Translations under genes and position numbers: made by a program
Assembly (NCBI GenBank): GCA_963576735.1
Contig: OY755197.1
Coordinates: forward strand, 2,182,501-2,246,500
Direction of reading: 5' to 3'
Origin: Bedellia somnulentella
Lineage: Eukaryota; Arthropoda; Insecta; Lepidoptera; Bedelliidae
DNA: 64,000 bases
Notes under the pieces: generated by a model
The model's database searches: none
Told to the model about the DNA's origin: nothing
Seen by the model: only the letters and a program-made list of their open reading frames with translations
Shown here: positions 32,999-44,900 of the stretch, piece after piece
Layout: each line of letters begins with the position of its first letter
How positions within the stretch are numbered: the stretch's first letter is position 1

Positions 32999-35395
32999 CT
33001 ATTATCAAATAGGTAAACACCGAGAAGAGAATTGTCGATTTTCATAAATCTCAGTAAAAACGTTTTCGTGCCTCTTTATCCCTTAGATAGCTAATCGATT
33101 CGATGAACTCGCACTGAGTACACAGTAGCCAGAGTGCGAGCTAAAAATAAGAGAGCTCTGCAGAGTAAAAACGATAAATACTTGCTCGGATACTTTTTAA
33201 TCTTAAACTTAACTTTTTACTGCAGGTGCGAGATAAGAACGGTCAACCCAAGAACTAACCAGCGTATGAAAGAGAGATGAGATGAGTTCGTGTATCTAGT
33301 GAATTGGTTTCCTAAAGATGGAGAATGTGATGAAAATATCCAAAGAAAAATAACATTAATACCCAAAAGTAGTTGACTTTGCGAAAACTCAGCCGCTAAA
33401 AGTCGGCTGAACGCTGACACATAAAATATATGTTGTGCAATGCATAATATTGTTCTGGTTCTTGCTCTGATATGTGGAGTGAATGTTTGATATGGCTAAA
33501 GAAGTATGAAATGAAATTAAAACTCGGCCTCATTAGCTGAAACTGATTAAGGATGAATCAAGTTGTGAATCAAGACTTCATTACTACTAGTATTTAAAAT
33601 AGGGTAAACTTGGAATTGTACCAAATCTGTACCATTGTATTGAAAAATCTAAGTAAATTTCCTTCTATAACAAAAATATCTACAAGGACACTTGGAAGGA
33701 TCTCGTTTCTTGGATTCTTTTGAAATTCTATTGAAATAGCTGATGTCTAGAACAAGCCCTTCGTAAAGAATATTGATAAAAGGAAGAGGGAATAAATCAA
33801 ATTTTTCATGTAGGGGTTATTAAAACAAATATTCCACTTAGCTATGATGGTATCGAATGTGGAGTGGATGTCAAGCGCTTATTTCGAAGCGTCGTCATCA
33901 CTAGAGTGAAACCTTTAACTACGAATGGTTTTCTTATTTTTAGGAAATATTTAAACAGTGTTAGGACTGTACGGGGGATGGTCAAGAATTTCTACAATTT
34001 TCAAGATTGAGCTGTCGTGCTGCAGGGTGATGCTGCGCTCAAATATTACGTAAAATATAAAGTTATGTTCTTCCACCTGAAAATCCATACATTTGCTCAG
34101 AAATCATAGACTTTTAGCATTTCCTTGAAAATGTTTTCTAATCAATATTTATTCAAAAAAAAATAATTAAACGGAAACTCCGTAATAACCCTAAAATACA
34201 TAACTAAACATTGTATAATATCTTACAAAGGCAATCCCAAAGAAGAGCGTCTTAAGATACCTCCGTTTCTAAATATCTCTATAATTTATAATAGCTGTAA
34301 CTAAAACTAATGGGAAATGGGAAAGAAGAGCTTGAATGAAAACTGCGATCGAATTTTTACTTTTAGAAACAAAACTTTATTCTCTAAATAACACTAAAAC
34401 TACACTTTACAATAGACTACAGGTTTATTAAATTTAAACAGCAGTAAAAATATGTCCTTATATCTATAAGTCTTCTTAACGTGCACATTAAATTAAAACA
34501 ATTCGTTGAGAGTGGCGAATTATTAGTTGACTTTGTTAACAGTGAAAGTGATAAACGAAAATAAAACTCTCATATAATTACATATATTCTTTGAAAGTTT
34601 GTGGAAAAACAGCAGTAGTTTTAAGTACCCTCAAAATGTCTTATTAGTACAACAACCATAGACAAATATGAAAACGTAGATAAACATACTCTATTAGTTC
34701 AAAAGCCATCTCATAGATGGCGTTGTAATAAAACGGTAGATTCGGTAAGATTCTTTAAACATTATTAAATATTCTTACACAACAATTACACAACTATGAG
34801 ATCAATTACAAAACGAATTTAATGAGATTCATCTACCTTCATTTTGATTTAAGGTATAAGTTCAATTCACAAGTAGTCGTGTCGGGTCATTTTTATAGGA
34901 AAAACATTTTAATAAAAATCTTACCACATTTGTTAGCTTATTCGAAGTACTTTTTTATTATTAAGGTTTCAATACCACATAACTCATAATAAATGGTTAA
35001 AAAGGACCACAATTGCTCACATTGGCTAAAACATAATTTATGATCCTAATGTTATCATATCACATTTCGATGACTTCCTATTTTCATAGGTATCGACCTC
35101 GTGATTTTTTTATAACAAAACAAAAGATATATTCTGAGTGAGTATTTGCATTCATTACAAGGAGATTTTGTAAGTATTTTGAGTACATTGCAGAACCGAC
35201 AGCCTATAGAACCCGAAGATTCTTGAGTGACGGCTATGTTCCGAAATACGCAGTGAGGATATCCTAATACCAAAAAGTTCTTTCTGGGAGTCTATTGGCT
35301 GATGATGATGGTAATGAGAATTTGCAAACTTAGGTTAGGGGTGAAGATCAATCAATAGCAGATAACGAGCAAAATGTGAAGAGCCTTTTTAACCT
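32999..35395. other. Intergenic sequence downstream of GABA-B-R2
   Basis: About 2.4 kb, AT-rich, with no gene, repeat family or RNA that I recognise. Confidence 0.4.
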
Positions 35396-35401
35396 TTTAT
35401 T
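35396..35401 (-). terminator. Candidate polyadenylation signal of GABA-B-R2
   Basis: AATAAA on the minus strand, about 333 bases after the stop codon and just past the two MITEs. Best candidate seen; not proven. Confidence 0.45.
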
Positions 35402-35418
35402 TCGTCTTCTATGATCTG

Positions 35419-35558
35419 CCCGGCTAGTACGAGCGGTGTTTAAACTAGTTATCGCGCGGGATAAAGCAGCCATCTCTAACGCACTTACTTAGTATCGTAT
35501 ACTGCCATCTCATTCTAACCGTTATCGTGTCGATAAAATAGCGCTCGTGCTTGTCCTT
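35419..35558. mobile_element. Family C MITE, copy 4 (3' region of GABA-B-R2)
   Basis: 140 bp between CTG (35416-35418) and CTG (35559-35561). The left end is eroded (CCCGGCTAGTACGAGC); the right end is GCTCGTGCTTGTCCTT. Confidence 0.8.
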
Positions 35559-35561
35559 CTG

Positions 35562-35703
35562 GAGGTCCAGCACGAGCAGGACACAGGTCGTCACGATATC
35601 GGTAAGAATGAGATGACAGTATAGGATACTAAGTAAGTGTGAAAGAGATGGCTGTTTTATACCGAGCGATATCATAGTTAAAAGATCGCTCGTACTAGCC
35701 ATG
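35562..35703. mobile_element. Family C MITE, copy 5, divergent and inverted beside copy 4
   Basis: GAGGTCCAGCACGAGC at the left and GCTCGTACTAGCCATG at the right, followed by CAG. It is oppositely oriented to copy 4 and starts 31 bp after the GABA-B-R2 stop codon, so the pair probably lies in the 3' UTR. Confidence 0.75.
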
Positions 35704-35733
35704 CAGCACATTAATTACTAAATACAATTACGA

Positions 35734-35969
35734 TTACAAGTACTCGACAATATCGCATTTAATAGATATATTCGGGCAGCTTAATCCATAACCGAGATCC
35801 AAGGAATGAGGTTGACTTTTATGTCTTTCCGTTAATAGTTTATGAAATATCGGTAATATTGCGCATTCGAATAATTCTGATTCGGAACTGGCGGCGTACA
35901 TACGTCTTTGGGCTGCTGTGTCTTTGTAAGAGGCTGAATTTCGTTCTATAGGTTTTCCTGGGGAACCTG
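35734..35969 (-). CDS. GABA-B-R2: GABA-B-R2 exon 21: C-terminus and stop
   Basis: 236 bp after TTTCAG, to the TAA at 35736-35734. Starts [20 protein letters not shown]. The last part is less charged and more ordered-looking: [20 protein letters not shown] and [16 protein letters not shown], ending IVEYL. The ordered end suggests a conserved functional C-terminus. Confidence 0.88.
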
Positions 35970-38900
35970 CTGAAATAGAAAATAATAATTTTAGTAAGAA
36001 GATAAATCTTTGATGTAGTTGGCCTAGACCTCGTTTTTAAAACATATTTTTTTATATTTTAAATCGATTAAAGACATCAAACTAAACAACTTTGCCTACA
36101 GAAAGCTTATCAAAATATTGTAATTTTTAAAATGATTAATAAGTGTCACGGCCTAACGTCTGATTTCTGAATTGAGTATTCCAGCTCAGAACAACTTAAG
36201 TATCGTTCTGTCGCATTGAAATCTTAACAACTGAATGAGACAAAACGATACTTAAGTCGTTCTCAGCTTGAATACTAACGCCCGATTTCTGAATTGAGTA
36301 TTCAAGCTGAGAACGACTTAAGTATCGTTTTGTCTCACTCAGTTGTTAAGATTTCAATGCGACAGAACGATACTTAAGTTGTTCCCAGCTGGAATACTTA
36401 ATTCAGAAACCGGGCGTAAGGCTATCAGAAGTAACTTAGGTTGTTTAAATTCTCTTTTCAAAATATTCTTACCACTTTTCTGTCTCGAAGCGACATTAGG
36501 ACTACTCTTGTGATGGTCAGGTCTTGCCGCTTGGCTTAGTTTGGGTTCGATTGCCCGAGAGCGTTTTAGCGGTTCAGCTTCCTGGCGAAGTCTTTTTACT
36601 GGGGAATCCTGAAAATATAATTAGTTGTGTCAGTTTGGAATATCCCGTGGGTATTATTGGGACCAACCAGGAAACATATCACTAAAAACATTTATTTTAC
36701 TTGTTTTCCTCACTTAAGTTGCAATAGTTGCTGAGGATTCCTGACTCCAAAGCTCTGGCTACCCTGGTTACCCATTTACGGCCTTGAATTGTTTTTTACA
36801 GACGGTTATAGAAAATGGTATGAAGGCCATGTACAAAGGTATGGCACAAAAACTATTATTTATTTATTTATGTAAGAGATTTTTAATTCTATGTTCTTCC
36901 TAATGATTAATCTTTATGATGGATCGAGAACCACATCGGAAAAGAACACCCAATAAAACCAAAACTTGAGGCTCAGAATAACTGAGGGTTTTTCTTTGAC
37001 ACTACACAGATTATCATTTTTTACACATCATTTCACTTTACTTTCACATTAAGGTTTTTTTGGTATGCAGTTTACAGTTTGTTAAAAGTAATTTTGGCGT
37101 TTTATCTCTTGGCTTCCAAATTTAACTTTTGAAATTCATTTAATATAAAATATATTACCTGTCCCTTAGCCACTTTAATTGTATCAGGGTCTGGTTTCCA
37201 TCCGTTATCAATTCTTTCGGCGGTAGATTGGCGGCGACGAGACTGGGGGCGCGGGTTCGATGCCGAAGTTGGCAATTCGGAGCCGCGACGCTGGAAATTT
37301 AGCTTAGTTAATGTATGATAAATTTATAGAATAATGGAAAAGGAATGACTTAACGAGTAGGTATTTGGGTGTTGCCATAAGCAATTTAATTTTCAGCTTC
37401 AACAAATACCCACTCATCCACTCATTTACAAACAAAACATAAAATAAATTTTAGTTATAACGGCTTAAAAGCAACAAAAAGTTTTGATTTTACACAACGT
37501 ATTTTAGAACTAATCAACTAAATCGATACCGAAGTTGGCAATGAGAGGTTTTCTTTTTGAGAAATAAAAAAACAACATAGTTTCCTAGAGCTCTGTAGAT
37601 GGCGTTGATGTAACTACGTTACTTACTTCAAACTTTCTTCGTGGCGTCAGTCGTGTTGCTACAATAATTTCGCCAATGTCAACTTTAAAAACACGTATCA
37701 CATCACCATGTACCCATTGCGCTTTACGATTTTCATCTTTAGGAAAAAGATGTATTCTTTCATTTTTACATAAATCTACAAGGCACAGACTCCTCTTCTT
37801 TTTTTCTAGGGACATTTTCTTTTTGGCGAGTGAAAACAACAAAAAGAATGTTAAATATAAATACCGTCTTTGTTTATTTACTTTTAAGCTATCTTGGCTT
37901 AAACTGATATTTATTTAGACTTTCAAATCAGAACGTTTTTATGTACGTTCCGTTTTACGATATCATTACATCCAAGTGTGAAAAACGGTGTGACGTTCCG
38001 TTCCTACCAGTAACATAGCAAGTCTGGCGCCATCTATCCTGAGAACAGGGAAGAAGAAAAAAAGAAAAAATGGAAAACCTCTCATTCGGAGCCGCGACCC
38101 TTAAATAATGGCTATAGTAATTAAGGAGTAGAGAATTAAAAAATGTCGTACCTACATCAAACTGAGAAAGTATAGTGAGTTTCTTAGCCCAAGCTACAAT
38201 AAAAAAAAAAACATATGGTCAAATAACAAGATGTAGGTACGTCACTTTTTAATTATTAATTATTTTGAAAATTACAATATTTCAGATAAACATTCCTTAG
38301 GCAAATTTTTTTAGTTTGATGTCTTTTATCAATTTAAAATATAAAAAGGGTATGTTTTAAAAACGAGGTCTAGGCCAATTTGGTTTTAGTTTACAATAAC
38401 CACTTTGTTACAAATTTAATTATTATAATCTTAAAATTTCGGGTCGTATTTTGATGAATTTGGTCATACAGATAGAACATAGCAGCTTAATATATTATAC
38501 CAGAAATCAATTATTCTAAGAATTATCTTGGAACTTATTTAAGTAGTATTAAGGGGTGGTGGCGCCACTGTATATGTTTTGTTTGCATTACAAATTCTTA
38601 CTTTTAATATGGTGTTCCTAGTAAAATATTATTTTAGTATACCTTAGATAATTTGTCTTGCAATTTCAGCGTATCTGATTCTCTGTATCCTTCTGGTGTA
38701 GTGCCGCGGGAATTGTTAGTAGCTGAAATGCGTAAAAATGTATAATAAAATACCTGAGGACATTTTAAATTTATCAGAAACAAAATTCAAAGCAGTAGTT
38801 AAAAGAAATTTTAGTTCGAAAGCGTATTACAATGTTAATTATTACATTAATGATGAAGTGGCTTGGTGTCATCAGGGCTCTGTGCAGGATGTTTCCGGGC

Positions 38901-41900
38901 TAACACCAAAATTGTAATGGACGTAAAAATATATGTGTGTTGACGAGTTTCTTACGGGGTCTTCTCTCAACAAAACACCTTCGGAATCCGAAACTTAGTA
39001 AGTTGAAATTTGACTTTCAAGTAACAAAGATTTATTATTTTACTTTGAAAAAAAAAAGTAAACCCATATGAATGTGGAAGTAGTAGAGAAAGTTTTAGAA
39101 AAAATATATAACAAAAATGATACAAACTATTTTTAAAATGTATATGTGCACATAAAGAGGTATTTGAGACGCCGTATTAACTCTAGAAGCGCTACTGGAA
39201 TCAAATAATAAAATCATAATAAACTACAATAACATTTTCAGCATATACTCAGAAACTCAGTATTAGTATTTCTTTTTTTATTTATTTCTAACTAGCTGAC
39301 CCCACAGACTTCGTACTGTAGATTTGCTAATGCCAAACTTAAGGCGTTATTTCCGGTACTCTGAGTTCAATCAGGCGTGAATATTTTATTGTTCAATTGC
39401 TTTCCGGGATAAAAGTATCCTATGTTACAATTTGGGTCATTATCTAGCATTCTGCTAAATTTCATTCATAAACGTTCTGTAATTGAGAAGTCTTTTTACC
39501 TCAAACACACAAACATCTAAACTTACACATTTATAATATTAATAGGATAAATGGTATCAATAACTTACCATAATTAATAGATGCGTTTGAAGCTCTGCGT
39601 TCCAATGTTCTAGTATCAGAGTCTCTGAAATATTCACAATAAAACAAATCAGATAGGAGACGATCATATTTCTATGTTTGATAAACATTCATTCATATGA
39701 GACGCCTGTATAATAATTTGAACAATAGACTTGAAATTTTTGTGGGTCTCAACCGTTTTAGATCACAAATAAGAAATATATTTCAAAACATACAAAAGTA
39801 AAGTTCCAAAATTTTAACTTTTAATACTACTACTATATTTATTAAGTTGTTATTTTATTCTGTTTTGTTAGATTTTTAACAATATTATTAACAAGTGTAT
39901 TTTATAAATATTTAAGAGAAGACGTTTACACGCTTAAATTATTAAAAAAAAATGTTGTCAACACACAGTCATGGACATTGTTACTAGAATATAAGGCCTC
40001 TTGTTACTAGAATGTAATGTTTCATGTCAGTAATCAAGACAAGAGAAGTTTTTAACACGTTAATATTATCTTCACCTGTATGTATGAAACTGAACCCTTT
40101 AAACACGATTTTGACCCTCTTAAACGGAGCAATTTAATTCAAAATTTGTACACTTATCGAGAATCGGGGACAAAATAATAATTTTATAGGTGCAACCTAT
40201 TATTTTGATTAGGGTTGCCAGTATTAAATAACTTTAAACAATTTAGTACTAAATAGTTAAATAGCTAAAACAAAATTACAGTTTATTATTATTTTTTTAC
40301 TTTTTAGGTGTTTTAAAAGCGTGATTTTTATGGGTTTTATAATGTGTAACAGCTGTAAATACTTCCGTGAACTAAAACTGAAACAAAAACGTAAACAAAA
40401 TTATATAAAAATTACTCATCGATTTTGAATATTTTTGCAAGTTGGCAATTGATCGAATATTGCCATAGACGTCCCTAAAAACTTTACCAAAATTTCAAAA
40501 TTAGTATTTTCTAAGACTTTCACGATTGCACCTTATAATTAAAACAACTATTGACTTTCGGATATTCAATCGCGTGTTATCACATGTTCTTCAAAGACCG
40601 ACGTTTCAAAAACTTTTCAGTTATCTTCCCGTGACCATGGTAACTAAAAGAAATTCGAAGTGTCGGGCTTTATAAACCATGTTACATACATACATACATA
40701 TACTCACGGCTGTAAATCCCTAGAAGGGGTAGCCAGAGCTAAGGAATTAGAAATTCCTTAGCCACTTTTGGAAATGTGAGTGGGGAAAAGATGGTAAAAA
40801 TAAAGGTTGTTGATGATGGGTCTCCAACAGCATCGCCCAAAAATCACTTAAAAGCCCCAATACCGTTAGTCGCCTCTTACGTACACCCATCGGTAGAAAC
40901 GGGGCAGTGCTATTCTAAGCAGACACTACACGGCGTAAAATAGTAATTACGAAAACTTACGATAATGAATGTAAGGAAAGCAAGAGAGGTTTGTCAAGAT
41001 CGTACTAAGTGGCGATCGATAGTCTCTGCCTACCCCAATGGGAATAATGGGCGTGAGTATAAGTAAGTAAGTAAGAATACTTACGAATTGTGCGGCGAAG
41101 TCGGTGGTCTTGTTTTCTCAGACACGCTTCGTTGCATCGGAACGTGGTGATGAGCTGAAACTATATACAAATATTAAGTACTTGTTTTTGATATGAAAAG
41201 TATGGAGACTGAGCTTCATTTCAAAATGAAGAGATATTTTTAAGTCTCACAGGTGTGGTTTGTTGATCACAAAATATCGCGAGGAAACAAAATGGCTGAG
41301 TTTATACTAACTCATGTTACAATCAATATATGCAAAGAGCTGGTAGGTTTCTCCTTTAAAACTTTACTTTTAATTGCACATTTTTCTTAAATACTATATC
41401 ATAAAATGTAGTTAAGGTAACTTTATTCCATATTTATTATCAATCATATATAGTCTAGTAAAAGCATTTACTTCAAACAACAATCGACAAAAATATTGTG
41501 AAATTAGGAATTGGTCCCTTTCCTGGTAGTATGAAACCTATTTTCTTTTCTCTCATATCATTTTAAGAACATGAGATATACACAAAGATGTATTTAATAA
41601 AATAGAATGTGTTTAATGTATTTAATAAAATACCTGGTGGAGTTTTCTGACACGTATATTGGAAGGTGGTTGTGTCCCAGAGGTCACTTTGCACAACGAT
41701 GTAGTTCTCTTTCTTGCGCCGCTCCGAATCACGCCGTTGAACTGAAATCGGTACATTGAATTGATTATTGATGAATTTATATGGAATTACGACTTTATAG
41801 TTGAGTGTTAGACTGAGTATTTTAAATTATTGATTTATTACTATATTCAGTTTTGAAAATAAGGGGAATGAAGAGAGTTTTTCTAATAAATTAAGGAATG

Positions 41901-44900
41901 AATTGCCGTGTAGTGTCGGCTTAGAATAACACTACCCTATTTCTATCCGTGGGTGATCGTAAGAGGCGACTAAGGGTTAGGGGCTTTTTAAGTGATTTTT
42001 GGGCGATGTGGTTGGAAACCCGTCACTAAAAGCATTTATTATTACCATCTTCTCCCCAATCAACTTCCAAAAGTGGCTGAGGAATTTCTAATTCCAAAGC
42101 TCTGGCTACCCCGTTAAGGGATTTATAGCCGTGAGTATATGTATGTATGCAATCCCAACATGAGGTTTCATGCACAACAAAGTCTTACTATAAAAGAAGA
42201 GATTATTATAAGTGCATCGTTAAATGACTGTTATTAACTGTATATAAATTTAAACTCAGAAAAAACAGATGATATATTTCGTAGTCTTTAAATACTAGAG
42301 CACTTATTAACACGATAAATTTGGCAACTGAATGCAAATTTAGAATGGTTTGGTTCATGACAACCTCATGTTATCCACACAGCTTGAAAATAAGAGAAAA
42401 GAAGAAAGCTTCACTAATGAATAAAGGAAAGCAAAATTTCGACACCAGCAGATGCAAATTCATTGAAACTATTTTTCCAAAAGACATTGGTCTCTTATCA
42501 ACTGCAATGCACACTATAACTCACTAGATTTCCTTCTCTCACCAGAAGAGTAATCCTGTTCACTATCTAAGATATCTTCCCTCTCATCAGTTTTCGGTTT
42601 CTCGGTCAACGGGTCACGTTCTTGACCTTGAAAATAAAGCATAATATTATGAAAAAGTGTTACTCGATAATTTAGCAAATAAAAAAATAAATACAGTTTT
42701 CCCGTGCTTGTGTTTAAAATTGAGCGGTAATAAAATATAAGCTCAATCTGAATTATTATTTGTTTAAATAAAATGTCTTTTGTGTCTTGTAGGCTTAGAA
42801 TAACACTACCCCATTTCTACCCGTGGGTGATCGTAAAAGGCGACTAAGGGTATAGGGGCTTTTGAAGTAATTTTTGGGCGATGTGGTTGGAGACCCGTCA
42901 CCAAAAATTATTTATTATTACCATCTTTTCCCCACTCAACTTCCAAAAGTGGCTTAGGAGTTTCTCATTCCAAAGCTCTGGCTACCCCGTTAAGGGATTT
43001 GTAGCCGTGAGTATATTTATTTATTTATTTATTCAAGGCACACCAACAGCATTATAACATAGATTGCATTAACATTCATTTTTAAAGTATTGGTCAGTTA
43101 TAATGCCAACAACAGTGCACACAGCATTGACAATATTATAACTTAAAGATATAACTAATAAATTGATTTAAAACTATAATAAAATAAAACTAGAATGGAC
43201 AATTAAAATTCCCAACATTAATAATAAATTACAAACAAAAAAATTAATAAAATTAATAAAATTATAAAAAATAAAGTGACAATACCAAAACATTTGAAAA
43301 TTTGTATTTAAATAATGAAATAATAATAATAATTGATTAATTAATTTCAGGCACCAATTGCCTACATTTTTTCTTAAAACTAAACAGTGTGTCATTATAG
43401 ACGTCAGGCGCGCATTCATGACCTATTGCACACAATGAATTGTAAAGTTGGCAGACTCTGTGGATAGGGTTGTTTGCGGCCATGTTTGTTCTCACAGTCG
43501 GGACGGCCAGAGGGCGAGCACTTCGCAGTGCTCTTTGGGGAACGTTCAGCTGAATTAAGGGCAATAATGAGGATGACATAGATCCATCAATAATCTTGTG
43601 CAAAGTAGCTAAATCCTGGAGTTGCCTGCGAGCAAGCAAAGGATCCAGTTTAAAATACCTACACCTTTCCTCATATGATCTCAACTGCCTTCTCAGATTC
43701 GAGCGCGAAGCCAAAAGCCTAACAAATCGTTTTTGAACAGATTCGAGGTTCTCTATATGGGTGTTATAAATAGGTGTCCATATTACACATGCGTACTCTA
43801 TCTTACCTAAAACAAAAGATTTAAAAAGCCTAACCATACTTTGGGGGTTTCTAAAATCCCTTGTTACTCTAGAAAGAAATCCAAGCAGCCTATAACACTG
43901 ATTCACTATCTCAACACACTGTTCCGCAAACGATAATTTTGTATCTAGAAGTACCCCAAGATCCTTGACAACTGACTTCCTAGTTAGTGTCTTTTGCCCA
44001 ACTCTATAATCGTACGAAATCGTATTGCTTTTCATTGTAAATGTTGTGGTAAAGCATTTATCTATATTTAATTTCATGTAATTTTTTTTGCACCAAGTAT
44101 TAATTACGTCAATATCCCTCTGCAAGTCCTCACAGTCGTCAAGCGTGTGAACAACCCTAAAGATCTTTAAATCATCAGCAAAGAGAAGACAGGGGTTGTG
44201 AAGATGGCCAACCAGGTCGTTAATAAATATGTTAAATAGTAACGGTCCCAATATCGATCCCTGGGGAATTCCAGAGGTTGCTGTTATCGGTTTAGAAAGG
44301 TAACCCTGTAATGCAACTAGTTGGGACCTGTTCTCCAAGTATGACTTAAGCCACCTTAGTAAACTCCCGTGAACCCCATAAGCCTCTAGTTTACCATTCA
44401 TGATAACATGTATGAGCTTGTCAAATGCTTTCATGAAATCGGTATAAATAGCATCAACCTGGGCACGTTCCCCAAAAGATTTGTGTATGTAATTCACGTA
44501 TTCCATTAAATTAGTAACAGTGGATTTTCCCTTGATAAAACCATGTTGTTCAGGAACTATAAAGGATTTCATATGGAAGCTCAAAGCATCAAATACGAAT
44601 GACTCAAAAACCTTTGATAAACATGACAAGATGCTAACCGGCCTATAGTTGCTGCAATCAGACAAGTTCCCGGACTTGTGTATTGGTATGATAAAAGCTT
44701 TTTTCCAGTAACTAGGAAATACTCCCATTTCAAGGCTTTTATTGAAAATAAGGTAAAGTGGATACGTTAACGCTTTAGCGCAAGCTTTTAATAACCAGGG
44801 GGGGGATACCGTCCGGTCCGGAACCCTTATTCACATCTACCTGTTTTAATTTTGTAAGAATATCGTTTTCAGATACGGAAAAACTAGATAAGGTTGTGTG

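Noticed and set aside
35445..35711. 88-codon minus-strand ORF downstream of the receptor
   Set aside because: Made up of the two inverted MITEs.
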